From assembly GCA_910584075.1 (NCBI GenBank), contig CAJTZI010000001.1:149138-213137 (forward strand): 64,000 nucleotides of DNA, in the 5' to 3' direction. Under the pieces are notes generated by a model. The model was not told the DNA's origin. It made no database searches and saw nothing but the letters and a program-made list of their open reading frames with translations. Both the position numbers and the translations under genes were made by a program. This DNA comes from an uncultured Oscillibacter sp. (GTDB lineage Bacteria > Bacillota > Clostridia > Oscillospirales > Oscillospiraceae). Positions 33,396-42,135 of the stretch are shown piece after piece; the first letter of the stretch is position 1; the number at the start of each line of letters is the position of its first letter.

Positions 33396-33659
33396 ATGTA
33401 TCTGCACCTGGGACAAAGCGAGATCGTCCCCTACCGCCGGATCATCGGCGTTTTTGACCTGGACAAGTGCTCCACCTCCAGGAGGACCCGGGACTATCTG
33501 GCCGCCGCCCAGAGAGAGGGCGTGGTGCTGGATGTGTCTGGAGATCTGCCCAAGTCCTTTGTGGTGTGTGACCACCCCTACCATGACCAGATTGTCTATC
33601 TCTCCCAGCTGAATCCGGCCACGCTGGCCAGCCGTGCGGAGAGAAATCGAATTGAGTGA
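33396..33659 (+). CDS. remB: RemB/DUF370 extracellular matrix regulator-like protein
   Basis: An 87-residue protein of the DUF370 family: YLHLGQSEIVPYRRIIGVFDLDKC at the start and KSFVVCDHPYHDQIVYLSQLNPATL near the end. In B. subtilis the same gene (YaaB/RemB) lies between recF and gyrB and affects biofilm matrix gene expression. GTGGGAGG lies just before the ATG. Confidence 0.92.
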   Translation: MYLHLGQSEIVPYRRIIGVFDLDKCSTSRRTRDYLAAAQREGVVLDVSGDLPKSFVVCDHPYHDQIVYLSQLNPATLASRAERNRIE

Positions 33660-33673
33660 ATACGGAGGTTTTT

Positions 33674-34084
33674 ATGAAGTCCATTGAGTACCTTTGGAAG
33701 GACCGCAGGCGCCGCCTGGGTCTGCCCCTCTCCTTTACCCGATACAGCCTCAGCGAGGACCGGCTTTTCTGCGAGACGGGCTTACTCAACCTGAGGGCCG
33801 ACGAGGTGCTGCTCTACCGGGTGCGGGATCTGGAGCTGACCATGACGCTGGGCCAGCGGATCTTCGGCGTGGGGACGGTGTGCGTCCACTCCTCGGATAA
33901 GAGCGTTCCCCACCTGGACTTGAAGAATGTAAAAAATCCCCGGGAGGTCAAGGAGTTAATCCACCAGAACGTGGAGGCCGCCAAGGACAAGCGGCGGATG
34001 CGCACCACGGAGCTCATGGGAACGGGCCAGGAGCCGGAGGGGCTTTGTGATGTGGAGGACCCGGAGGACGAAGAGCTGGACTGA
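33674..34084 (+). CDS. Bacterial PH-domain (bPH/DUF304) protein
   Basis: A 136-residue protein. LSFTRYSLSEDRLFCETGLLNLRADEVLLYRVRDLELTMTL has the alternation of a bacterial pleckstrin-homology fold (YdbS/YdbT-like), with GVGTVCVHSSD and LDLKNVKNPREVKELIHQ completing it; the tail is acidic and probably disordered. No transmembrane segment. ATG 33674 has CGGAGG upstream; the longer start at 33656 overlaps the remB end. The role is unknown. Confidence 0.75.
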   Translation: MKSIEYLWKDRRRRLGLPLSFTRYSLSEDRLFCETGLLNLRADEVLLYRVRDLELTMTLGQRIFGVGTVCVHSSDKSVPHLDLKNVKNPREVKELIHQNVEAAKDKRRMRTTELMGTGQEPEGLCDVEDPEDEELD

Positions 34085-34111
34085 GAGACAGAGGACGAAA
34101 GGAGCACGACG

Positions 34112-34480
34112 ATGGCGGATCCTTCGATCATTCTGGTTTGTATGGTTTTTTGGCTCTATCCGTGGTTTCACGGGCCGGTTTTGCTGATTGCCATGGGCTT
34201 TGCGCTGGCGGGGGCGGCGATTCAGCTTGTCCTGCTCCGCAGGACAAGGAAGGCCCGCTGGTTTCCCCTGCTGGGTGCGGGGATTATGGCGGCTTTGGAG
34301 GTGCTGTACCAGTTGAATCAGATTCACGTGATCAGCACTATACAGGGTCATGATATCTGGAATTACATCGGCTTTGGCGTTGTGGTGCTTTATGTCTTGT
34401 TCGGTACGCTGATCGGATGGATGATCAGCTTGGCCTTTGACAGGCTCCGCGCCGGAAGCAGAACCGGTCAGGTCCCCTGA
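34112..34480 (+). CDS. Small integral membrane protein
   Basis: A 122-residue protein with about four hydrophobic segments (residues 5-18, 22-40, 48-62, 82-108) and a short basic tail. No family recognised. GAAAGGAGC precedes the ATG. It lies between the PH-domain gene and gyrB and may be part of the same transcript. Confidence 0.6.
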   Translation: MADPSIILVCMVFWLYPWFHGPVLLIAMGFALAGAAIQLVLLRRTRKARWFPLLGAGIMAALEVLYQLNQIHVISTIQGHDIWNYIGFGVVVLYVLFGTLIGWMISLAFDRLRAGSRTGQVP

Positions 34481-34498
34481 CAGGACAATCCTATGCGG

Positions 34499-34590
34499 CT
34501 TTTCCCACGTATATTCCCAAAATCAATGCGGAGTGGGAAAAGGCAGGCCGGATGGATTTTTTTCAGCCACCGGCCCGGCTTTTTCTGCTC
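34499..34590 (+). promoter_or_regulatory. Hairpins ahead of gyrB
   Basis: CTTTTCCCAC (34499-34508) pairs perfectly with GTGGGAAAAG (34533-34542), followed by a second weaker GCCGG/CCGGC hairpin with T runs. The 130-base leader before gyrB may act as an attenuator or terminator of the upstream genes; no consensus promoter was recognised. Confidence 0.35.
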
Positions 34591-34613
34591 TGAAAAATCA
34601 TAAGGAGAATAAT

Positions 34614-36563
34614 ATGGCAGACAATGAAATTTTGAATTCCACCGTTGTAGACGCGTCCAACGAGTACGACGCCTCCGAAATTCAAGTGCTGGAGGGGCTG
34701 GAGGCCGTTCGCAAGCGGCCCGGCATGTATATCGGCTCCACCAGTGAGTCAGGCCTGCACCACTTGGTCTATGAAATTGTGGACAACGCCATTGACGAGG
34801 CTCTGGCGGGATACTGCGACGAGATTACCGTCACCATCAACCCCGGAGACACCATCACCGTTACCGACAACGGCCGGGGCATCCCCGTGGACATCCAGAC
34901 TCAGACGGGGCTTCCCGCCCTGGAGGTGGTGTACACTGTGCTCCACGCCGGCGGCAAGTTCGGCGGCGGAGGCTACAAGGTCTCCGGCGGCCTCCACGGT
35001 GTGGGCGCCTCCGTGGTGAATGCCCTCTCGGAGTGGCTCACCGTCCAGGTGCACAAGAATGGCGAAATCTACGAGATGAAGTTCTCCCGTGGTAGTGTGA
35101 CGGAGAAGATGACCGTGGTGGGCAAGACCGACCGCACCGGCACCACTGTCACCTTCAAGCCGGACCCTGAGATGTTCGAAATCACCACCTACAACTACGA
35201 TACCATCCATACCCGGATGCGGCAGCAGGCCTTTTTGAACGCGGGGCTGAAAATCTCCACCTTTGACAAGAGGGAGGGACGTGAGGCCGCGGACTCCATG
35301 TGCTATGAGGGGGGTATCCGGGAGTATGTGTCCTGGCTGAACCAGAACAAGACGCCCATCCACGCCGGGGTCATCTATATGGCGGGACAAAAGGATGACG
35401 CCTCCGCAGAGGTGGCACTGCAGTACAACGACGCTTACAACGAGATGATCGTCTCCTTTGCCAACGACGTCCGCACCCCCGAGGGCGGCATGCACGAGGA
35501 GGGCTTCAAGCGGGCGCTGACCACCGTGCTGAACAACTACGGCCGGAAGATCAAGATGCTGAAGGACGACGAGAAAGTCTCCGGCGAGGACTGCCGGGAG
35601 GGCCTCACCTGCGTTATCTCCGTAAAGCTGACGGAGGCCCAGTTTGAGGGCCAGACCAAGGCCAAGCTGGGAAACTCTGAGATCCGCACCCTGGTGAACA
35701 ACATTGTCTCCGAGAAGCTGGACACCTTCCTGGAGGAGAACCCCCAGGTGGGACGGATGATTCTGGACAAGGCCCTTACCGCCAACCGGGCCCGGGAGGC
35801 CGCCAAGAAGGCCCGGGAATCCATCCGCCGCAAGACGGCCCTGGGAGGCGCCGCCATGCCGGATAAGCTCCGGGACTGCAACGAGAACAACCCCGAGCTC
35901 ACTGAGATCTACATCGTGGAGGGCGACTCCGCCGGAGGCTCCGCCACTCAAGGGCGGGATTCCCGGTTTCAGGCCATCCTGCCTCTCTGGGGCAAGATGC
36001 TGAACGTGGAGAAGGCCCGGGCGGACAAGGTCTACGGCAACGACAAGCTCCAGCCGGTCATCACCGCCCTGGGAGCCGGGATCGGCGAGGAGTTTGACGC
36101 CGGGAAGCTGCGGTATCACAAGATCATCATCATGGCCGACGCCGACGTGGACGGCGCCCACATCCGGACACTGCTCTTGACCTTTTTCTTCCGCTTCATG
36201 CGGCCCATGATTGAGCAGGGATACGTCTACTCCGCCGTGCCGCCCCTCTTTAAGCTGACGAGGGGCAAGACCACGCGGCTGGCCTTCTCCGAGGAGGAGC
36301 GGGACGCCATCTCCGCGGAGCTCCGGGGGGACAACCCCAACGCCAAGGTGGACATCAGCCGGTTCAAGGGCCTGGGCGAGATGAACCCCCACGAGCTGTG
36401 GGAGACCACCATGGACCCGGAAAAGCGCACGCTGCGGCGGATCACCCTGGACGACGCGGTGCGGGCGGATGAGATATTTACCATTCTCATGGGGGAAAAG
36501 GTGGAGCCCCGGAAGGCGTTCATCGAGGAGAACGCCCAGTACGCGGTGAACCTGGACTATTGA
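34614..36563 (+). CDS. gyrB: DNA gyrase subunit B
   Basis: A 649-residue ATPase subunit that, with GyrA, introduces negative supercoils. YDASEIQVLEGLEAVRKRPG and YIGSTSESGLHHLVYEIVDN at the start, the ATP-lid GGLHGVGASVVNALS, the TOPRIM EGDSAGGSA and DADVDGAHIRTLLLTFFFR, and the C-terminal RFKGLGEMNPHELWETTM are all present. The ATG at 34614 has TAAGGAGAAT; the upstream in-frame extension to 34437 overlaps the previous gene. Length (about 640) fits Gram-positive GyrB lacking the E. coli insertion. Confidence 0.97.
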   Translation: MADNEILNSTVVDASNEYDASEIQVLEGLEAVRKRPGMYIGSTSESGLHHLVYEIVDNAIDEALAGYCDEITVTINPGDTITVTDNGRGIPVDIQTQTGLPALEVVYTVLHAGGKFGGGGYKVSGGLHGVGASVVNALSEWLTVQVHKNGEIYEMKFSRGSVTEKMTVVGKTDRTGTTVTFKPDPEMFEITTYNYDTIHTRMRQQAFLNAGLKISTFDKREGREAADSMCYEGGIREYVSWLNQNKTPIHAGVIYMAGQKDDASAEVALQYNDAYNEMIVSFANDVRTPEGGMHEEGFKRALTTVLNNYGRKIKMLKDDEKVSGEDCREGLTCVISVKLTEAQFEGQTKAKLGNSEIRTLVNNIVSEKLDTFLEENPQVGRMILDKALTANRAREAAKKARESIRRKTALGGAAMPDKLRDCNENNPELTEIYIVEGDSAGGSATQGRDSRFQAILPLWGKMLNVEKARADKVYGNDKLQPVITALGAGIGEEFDAGKLRYHKIIIMADADVDGAHIRTLLLTFFFRFMRPMIEQGYVYSAVPPLFKLTRGKTTRLAFSEEERDAISAELRGDNPNAKVDISRFKGLGEMNPHELWETTMDPEKRTLRRITLDDAVRADEIFTILMGEKVEPRKAFIEENAQYAVNLDY

Positions 36564-37036
36564 CGGGATCAGGCATCTTCCATGGAAGAAATCATGATAA
36601 AGCGGGCAGTACCCCCCTGCCGGAGGGCATAAAAATCCGGTATGCCAGACAGGAGAACCCGCCAAGGAGGAAATGCGGCGAAGTTTCGGAGGCTTATATT
36701 GGGGGTGCTGTGGAAAAAGTCCGCCTCGGAAAATGCCGCAGTCTGGAGCTGTCCCTGAATGAGTACAATGAGGAGAGCTGTTTGCTGCTGGAATCCTCTT
36801 CAGAACTGATTTTTCTGCAAATCTGGTGTGGAGAGACCGGAACCGCCTGGGCCTGTTATAACCCGGAATTTTCTGACTCCGGCCAGGAGGCCCCCATTGA
36901 GCCCAGCGACGGACAGTCCGTGTTTCCCATGAAATGCACCATGAGGGACCGGGAGCTTGCGGTGAAGTGCGTGGAATGGCGTGTCCGCACCCTGGAGCCC
37001 TGCCCCGGCATGGACTGGCTGAGAGACACCCGGTAA
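36560..37036 (+). CDS. Unrecognised protein between gyrB and gyrA, start uncertain
   Basis: The convincing part (from about 36695: AYIGGAVEKVRLGKCRSLEL to GMDWLRDTR) looks like a small soluble beta-rich protein of about 115 residues, similar in style to immunity-like orphans. The frame is open back to a TTG at 36560 overlapping the gyrB stop, but residues before 36680 look non-coding. A good ribosome binding site (CCAAGGAGG at 36662-36670) leads to an ATG at 36673 in another frame that stops after 29 codons, so an N-terminal frameshift is possible; an internal GTG at 36710 is the alternative start. Confidence 0.45.
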   Translation: MTGSGIFHGRNHDKAGSTPLPEGIKIRYARQENPPRRKCGEVSEAYIGGAVEKVRLGKCRSLELSLNEYNEESCLLLESSSELIFLQIWCGETGTAWACYNPEFSDSGQEAPIEPSDGQSVFPMKCTMRDRELAVKCVEWRVRTLEPCPGMDWLRDTR

Positions 37037-37129
37037 CTGACAGGGAGGAAAACCCTTTCCCCAAAGGAGAAGTCATGTCCCGCGGGGACAAAGATATAAC
37101 TTACCTCTAACAAGGAGGACACAAAATCA

Positions 37130-39640
37130 ATGAGTAAGAAACCCCAATACGACCCGGAGGAGATCCGTTACCCTGGACAAAAAATTGTGGAGTCTCCCCT
37201 GGTACCGGAGATGAAGCAGTCCTATATTGAGTACGCCATGTCCGTCATCAAGGGGCGGGCCCTGCCGGACGTGCGGGACGGCCTCAAGCCTGTCCACCGG
37301 CGGATTCTCTACGCCATGTATGAGGACAACCTCACCAGCGACAAGCCCTTCAAAAAATCCGCCACCTGCGTGGGCGACGTGCTGGGACGGTACCACCCCC
37401 ACGGCGACGCCAGCGTCTACGACGCCCTGGTCCGTCTGGCTCAGGATTTCTCCATGCGCTACATGCTGGTGGACGGCCACGGCAACTTCGGTTCCGTGGA
37501 CGGAGACCCCCCGGCGGCCTACCGGTACACCGAGGCCCGTCTGGCCAGAATCTCCGATGAGATGCTGCGGGACATCGAGAAGGAGACGGTGGACTGGGAC
37601 CCCAACTTTGACGAGAGCCGCCAGGAGCCACAGGTGCTGCCCTCCCGTTTCCCCAACCTGCTGGTGAACGGCTCCAGCGGCATTGCCGTTGGAATGGCCA
37701 CCAACATCCCCCCCCACAACCTGCGGGAGGTGGTCGGCGCGTGCCTGTGCGTGCTGGACAATCCGGAGGCGAGTCTCAGCGATCTGATGGAGCACGTGAA
37801 GGGGCCCGACTTCCCCACCAAGGGCATCATCATGGGCCGGTCCGGCATCCGGGCGGCCTACGCCACCGGACGGGGACGGCTGATGGTCCGGGCACGCCAT
37901 GACTTCGAGGAGTTCGGCAAGGACCGCACCCGGATTGTCATCACCGAGATCCCCTATCAGGTGAACAAGCGGATGCTGATCAAGAATATGGCGGACCAGG
38001 TGGAGGACAAGCGGCTGGAGGGAATCTCCGACATCCGGGACGAGTCCGACCGCAACGGCATGCGCATTGTCATCGAGCTGAAACGGGACGCAAATCCCCA
38101 GGTGGTGCTGAACCGCCTGTTTAGTCAGACCCAGCTCCAGACTACCTTTGCCATCAATATGCTGGCTCTGGTGCAGGTGAACGGCCAGCCCCAGCCCAAA
38201 ATTCTCTCCCTGCGGCACATCATTGACGAATATCTGAACTTCCAGGAGGAGGTCATCGTCCGGCGGACGAAATTCGACCTGCGGAAGGCTCAGGAGCGGG
38301 CCCACCTTCTGGAGGGACTGCTGATTGCCCAGGACAATATTGACGAGGTCATCAAGATTATCCGCACCAGCTACGACAACGCCAAGGAAAACCTGATGAG
38401 CCGGTTTGGGCTGGACGATGTCCAGGCCCAGGCCATCTGCGACATGCGCCTCATTGCCCTCCAGGGTCTGAACCGGGAGAAGCTGGAGAACGAGTATAAG
38501 GAGCTGGAGGAGCGGATTGCCTATTTCAACCGGATTCTCACGGATGACAGCCTGGTGCGCCAAATCCTCAAGGAGGAGCTCACCACCGTCGCCGACAGGT
38601 ACGGCGACGACCGGGTCACCGAGATCCAGGACGTGGAGGACGAGATCGACATCGAGGACCTGATCGAGGAGGAGGCGTGCGTCTTCACGCTGACCCAGGC
38701 GGGCTACATCAAGCGCACACCGGTGAGCGAGTATACCGCTCAGTCCAAGGGCGGCATGGGAAAGAAGGGCATCACAACCCGGGAGGAGGACGTGGTGGCG
38801 GATGTATTCACCGCGTCCACCCACGACTATATCCTCTTCTTCACCGACACCGGCAAGGTTTACCGGAAGAAGGGCTACCAGATCCCCGAGAGCGGCAAGA
38901 CCGCCAAGGGCACCAACATCATCAACATCCTCCAGGTGGAGCAGGGCGAACGGGTCCAGACCATGATCCACACCCGCTCCATCGAGGACGACGGACGGTT
39001 CCTCTTCATGGTCACCCGGAACGGCACTGTGAAGCGCCTGCCGGCCAATACCCTGAAAAACCTGCGGAACAACGGCCTGCGGGCTCTGCGGATGGACGAG
39101 GGAGACCGGCTGATCACCGTGCGGGAGACCGACGGGGAGCAGAAGATTCTGATTGCCACCCACGATGGCTTGGCGGTGTGCTTCGACGAGGCGGACGTGC
39201 GGCCCATGGGCCGGGAGGCCATGGGCGTTCGGGGCATCCGTCTGCGCCAGGGAGACTACGTGGTGGGCGCCGCCCGAGCCAAGCCGGGACATGAGGTCCT
39301 CTCCATCACAGAGCGGGGCTACGGCAAGCGCACCAGCGTGGAGGAGTACCGCATTACCAACCGGGGCGGCATCGGCATCAAGAACTACATGGTCACGGAT
39401 AAGACGGGACCGGTGGTCGGAATCAAAGTGGTGGACGGCAGTGAGGATCTGCTGCTGATGACCCAGTCCGGCATCCTCATCCGGACCCATGTGGACAGCA
39501 TCCGCATGGCGGGGCGGGCCACGCAGGGCGTTATTGTCATGCGCTTTAAGGAGGAGGGCGACCGGGTGATCTCCATGGCTTTGACAGAGCGTGAGGAGAG
39601 CGGAGAGGCCGTTCAGGCGGAGGAGGAACTCCTGGAGTAA
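37130..39640 (+). CDS. gyrA: DNA gyrase subunit A
   Basis: An 836-residue subunit that cuts and rejoins DNA. SYIEYAMSVIKGRALPDVRD, the quinolone region YHPHGDASVYDALVR, the catalytic-tyrosine segment PAAYRYTEARL and six C-terminal beta-pinwheel blades, including the GyrA-box-like SKGGMGKKG (about residues 541-549), are visible. AACAAGGAGG precedes the ATG. At the position equal to E. coli Ser83 this protein has Ala94, Ser following at 95. A strong terminator lies 37 bases after the stop. Confidence 0.97.
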   Translation: MSKKPQYDPEEIRYPGQKIVESPLVPEMKQSYIEYAMSVIKGRALPDVRDGLKPVHRRILYAMYEDNLTSDKPFKKSATCVGDVLGRYHPHGDASVYDALVRLAQDFSMRYMLVDGHGNFGSVDGDPPAAYRYTEARLARISDEMLRDIEKETVDWDPNFDESRQEPQVLPSRFPNLLVNGSSGIAVGMATNIPPHNLREVVGACLCVLDNPEASLSDLMEHVKGPDFPTKGIIMGRSGIRAAYATGRGRLMVRARHDFEEFGKDRTRIVITEIPYQVNKRMLIKNMADQVEDKRLEGISDIRDESDRNGMRIVIELKRDANPQVVLNRLFSQTQLQTTFAINMLALVQVNGQPQPKILSLRHIIDEYLNFQEEVIVRRTKFDLRKAQERAHLLEGLLIAQDNIDEVIKIIRTSYDNAKENLMSRFGLDDVQAQAICDMRLIALQGLNREKLENEYKELEERIAYFNRILTDDSLVRQILKEELTTVADRYGDDRVTEIQDVEDEIDIEDLIEEEACVFTLTQAGYIKRTPVSEYTAQSKGGMGKKGITTREEDVVADVFTASTHDYILFFTDTGKVYRKKGYQIPESGKTAKGTNIINILQVEQGERVQTMIHTRSIEDDGRFLFMVTRNGTVKRLPANTLKNLRNNGLRALRMDEGDRLITVRETDGEQKILIATHDGLAVCFDEADVRPMGREAMGVRGIRLRQGDYVVGAARAKPGHEVLSITERGYGKRTSVEEYRITNRGGIGIKNYMVTDKTGPVVGIKVVDGSEDLLLMTQSGILIRTHVDSIRMAGRATQGVIVMRFKEEGDRVISMALTEREESGEAVQAEEELLE

Positions 39641-39676
39641 CCGCGGCGGTCCCGGGCCGGCAGACCTTGGAAATAA

Positions 39677-39712
39677 AAAGAGGACGTGGAGAGATCCACG
39701 TCCTCTTTCTTT
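39677..39712 (+). terminator. Terminator after gyrA
   Basis: AAAGAGGACGTGGA (39677-39690), loop GAGA, complementary TCCACGTCCTCTTT (39695-39708) then CTTT. The hairpin also falls inside the 3' end of the opposite-strand XRE remnant. Confidence 0.85.
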
Positions 39713-39914
39713 GAACTCGAAGAGCTTGTATAGGGGGATGTTCAGGGCTTTGGCAATATCAATCAAGAGATCAACACTTGCACCGCCGTTTCCTGTTTCT
39801 ACACGTTGGATATGATTGTGGCTGACGTTTCCGCACATCTCCGCAAATTGTTCCTGAGTAATTTTAGATTCTTTTCGATAATACAAAATGTTCAGGCCAA
39901 TTTTGACCCCTCAT
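39702..39914 (-). pseudogene. XRE/Cro-type helix-turn-helix regulator remnant
   Basis: On the - strand the frame VKIGLNILYYRKESKITQEQ, FAEMCGNVSHNHIQRVETGN and then LLIDIAKALNIPLYKLFEFKE is a complete XRE helix-turn-helix domain. It lacks a proper start: an ATG at 39914 is out of frame by one base in a GGGG run (39907-39910); removing one G would give MRVKIGLNI, the family's usual N terminus. It also lacks a stop: after FEFKE the frame runs through the gyrA terminator into gyrA antisense. The surrounding 39900-40100 DNA is much more AT-rich than its neighbours, suggesting acquisition. Confidence 0.65.
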
Positions 39915-40250
39915 TGTAATGGCTTATATTCATGAGAACACCTCGTGAATATTTTATACCGTGTTTAAAAATATATAAGAACTTTAAAAAGGTATTTACC
40001 ACTTTTAAAGTTGATATTACAATTGAACCAGATTATAATACCATCTTAGAGATGGTATTTTGGATTTGGTAAAATTTTGCTGTCCCTGATTCTGGTGATA
40101 AAGTTATTGCCTTTTTACCTCGTTTACAGTATCATGCTAGTACGTTATCCGAGGCGGTACCTGTTGGCGGGAGAAAAGACGGCCGATCTGATTCTCTCCT
40201 TTGAAGATCGCCTCTTTGCAAAAATAAGGAAGACCTGGAGGCGGAAGAAG
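39915..40250. other. AT-rich gene-free spacer before rnhA
   Basis: About 335 bases without a convincing gene, AT-rich to about 40130 (e.g. ATTTTATACC, AATATATAAGAACTTTAAAAAGG). An open stretch in the rnhA frame (40077-40250, hydrophobic then basic) is unlikely to be coding as rnhA has its own start and ribosome binding site. Confidence 0.5.
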
Positions 40251-40688
40251 ATGAAAACAGTTACCATTTACACCGATGGGGCCTGCTCCGGCAATCCCGG
40301 ACCCGGCGGATGGGGCGCCATATTGATCTATGGCGCCCACAGGCGGGAGCTCTCCGGCGGCGAGCCGGACACCACCAACAACCGTATGGAGCTGACAGCT
40401 GTCATCCAGGCCCTCTCCCTGCTGAAGGAGCCCTGCGCCGTGGACTTGTGGTCCGACTCCAAGTACGTCATCGATGGGCTGGAGAAGGGGTGGGCCCGGG
40501 GGTGGAAAAAACGGGGCTGGGTAAAGTCCGACAAAAAGCCGGCGCTGAACCCGGATCTCTGGGACCGCCTGCTGGAGCTGGAGGAGATTCACACCCTGCG
40601 CTGTCACTGGGTCAAGGGCCACGCGGAAAATGAGTACAATAACCGCTGTGATGAATTGGCGGTGATGGAGAGCCAGAAGCATAAGTAA
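40251..40688 (+). CDS. rnhA: Ribonuclease HI
   Basis: A 145-residue enzyme that degrades RNA in RNA-DNA hybrids. The DEDD residues are present: TIYTDGACSGNPGPGGWG (Asp), NRMELTAVIQAL (Glu), VDLWSDSKYVIDG (Asp) and GHAENEYNNRCDELA (His and Asp); the basic handle region KGWARGWKKRGWV is retained. The ATG at 40251 has CTGGAGGCGG upstream. It appears monocistronic. Confidence 0.95.
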   Translation: MKTVTIYTDGACSGNPGPGGWGAILIYGAHRRELSGGEPDTTNNRMELTAVIQALSLLKEPCAVDLWSDSKYVIDGLEKGWARGWKKRGWVKSDKKPALNPDLWDRLLELEEIHTLRCHWVKGHAENEYNNRCDELAVMESQKHK

Positions 40689-40820
40689 TCCTAAAAAGGA
40701 TAACATTTACAAATCGTTCATAAGAATAACACAATTCTGTCATGTTTCTGGGGTATCTTAATCATCAAGCAAAGGGTTTTCCCAGCCCGATGCATTTTCT
40801 CCCTCCTAAACACACACAGC

Positions 40821-40849
40821 AAAAAAGACCGCCAAAGGCGGTCTTTTTT
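40821..40849. terminator. Bidirectional terminator between rnhA and 40.9 kb
   Basis: AAAAAAGACCGCC-AAA-GGCGGTCTTTTTT is symmetric with A and T runs on both sides, suiting either strand. Confidence 0.85.
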
Positions 40850-40923
40850 GTTTTAATTTGCAGGTCTTCCCCAAAGCTGTTTTATGTGGAAAAGGCGGAG
40901 ATGGACGCGGGAAAAGGAGATAT

Positions 40924-41115
40924 TCAGCCGAATTCATTCCGGCGGCCTCTTTCACTGATCAGGAGATTCCAGCTCTGCTGTTCGATTTGATTGAAGAGAT
41001 CAATTGAAAATTCGCCGGCGGGGATCTCACCGAAGTATGGCCAGTTCCTTCGAGGTGTTTACGCTGATGTATAAGGGCAAATGTCGATGTCACCCAAAAT
41101 AATGATTTTGGGCAT
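40924..41115 (-). pseudogene. Degraded short gene with in-frame ochre stop
   Basis: On the - strand, ATG at 41115 with GAGAGGAGAAAG ahead reads MPKIIILGDIDICPYTSA then TAA (41061-41059), and the same frame continues TPRRNWPYFGEIPAGEFSID onwards to ISERGRRNEFG and a TGA at 40926-40924. The second part looks protein-like. The N terminus has the look of a phosphoesterase or CapA-like start, but this is not secure. Probably a nonsense-broken and truncated gene. Confidence 0.4.
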
Positions 41116-41222
41116 GAACTTTCTCCTCTCCACGCAATATTAAAAATTGCTGACAGCGGACCTCCGCCCCGTTTGCCGGGAATTTTGACATTTAGTGTAA
41201 AACGCAGGTGAGACGAGCAGGG

Positions 41223-42104
41223 CTAAAACAGCCCCACCTGGTTGGGGAGCACGTCCCCGCCGATGCCGCGCAGCTGCTGGACATTTTCCTCCCAAAGCAG
41301 GTCCGCAATGGCCATCTTCTGGATGATGTGCTTTACCGTGGTGTCCAGAGCCGTGCCCTCGCTGTAATCCGCCGGAAAGATGAAGTCCACCCGGCCCTTG
41401 ACCAGGAGGTCCTCCACCCCCTGGCGGTTTCCCTCCTGGTATACGGCGATGGCCTGACCGCCGTAGGCCCGCATCATCTTCATGCAGGGCACGTCCGAGA
41501 GGCCGTCCCCCATGTAGACCATGTTGGTGAAAGGAATCCGCTTGCTGTCGTCGGGCATGGAGTCGTTGAGGGTCTTGTCATCGGACACGTCCAGGACGCC
41601 CTTGTTGATCCGGTAGACGAACTGCGTCTTGGCGGTGAAATTTACCGCCAGCTTGGGCCACACCGGCACGCCGTTTTCGTCATAGTAAAACTCGCTGGCA
41701 TAGATCTCCTTGAACTCTCCGCTGATGGAGGAGCCCTCGATGATCTCCCGCAGGCCGGAGGAGATGATGTAGTGCTCCACCTGGACGCCCAGTGTCTCGC
41801 CGTAGTCATTGATTCGGCGAAACCAGCCCTCCACACCGGGAAAGAACACAATGCCCCGCCCCTTGTCTACCAAGTCCGCCCGGGTGAAAGGAAGATTTTT
41901 TTTCTCCGCCTCCCGGAGCATGGTGTACATATAGGCAAGGACCCCGTCAATGCGGTTCCGACGGCCAAAGCCGTTGGCCTCCGCCCAGAAGTCCGCCGGG
42001 GTCATGCCCAGGCTGGGGATAAAGGCGTAATTCTGCATATCGGTGGTGCACAGGGTCTTGTCAAAGTCATACAAAAAGGCGATGATGGGCCGCTGGTTTG
42101 CCAT
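41223..42104 (-). CDS. HAD-superfamily phosphatase
   Basis: A 293-residue soluble hydrolase. Motif I FLYDFDKTLCTTD carries the nucleophile DxD; motif II is IISSGLREIIEG (Ser); motif IV VYMGDGLSDVPCMKMM supplies the acidic metal ligands. The central cap region is helical with a FFPGVEGWFRRIND stretch. The subgroup resembles phosphoserine-phosphatase-like HAD proteins, but the substrate is unknown. ATG 42104 has GGGAGGG upstream; the longer frame to 42188 runs into the MITE-like element just upstream and is rejected. Confidence 0.85.
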   Translation of the reverse strand: MANQRPIIAFLYDFDKTLCTTDMQNYAFIPSLGMTPADFWAEANGFGRRNRIDGVLAYMYTMLREAEKKNLPFTRADLVDKGRGIVFFPGVEGWFRRINDYGETLGVQVEHYIISSGLREIIEGSSISGEFKEIYASEFYYDENGVPVWPKLAVNFTAKTQFVYRINKGVLDVSDDKTLNDSMPDDSKRIPFTNMVYMGDGLSDVPCMKMMRAYGGQAIAVYQEGNRQGVEDLLVKGRVDFIFPADYSEGTALDTTVKHIIQKMAIADLLWEENVQQLRGIGGDVLPNQVGLF

Positions 42105-42135
42105 AGATGTCCCTCCCTCTGGAAAAGCAGTTCTA

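Noticed and set aside
34749..37091. 780-codon open frame antisense to gyrB
   Set aside because: Composition is Leu/His/Gly/Val-rich antisense type and gyrB on the other strand is certain.
37127..39886. 919-codon open frame on the - strand across gyrA
   Set aside because: It is antisense to gyrA in a high-GC gene where such shadows are common; only its first 67 codons (an XRE domain) are protein-like. The rest has no recognisable domain.
40077..40250. N-terminal membrane extension of RNase HI
   Set aside because: The hydrophobic stretch lies in an AT-rich spacer; rnhA has its own strong ribosome binding site and the conserved start at 40251.
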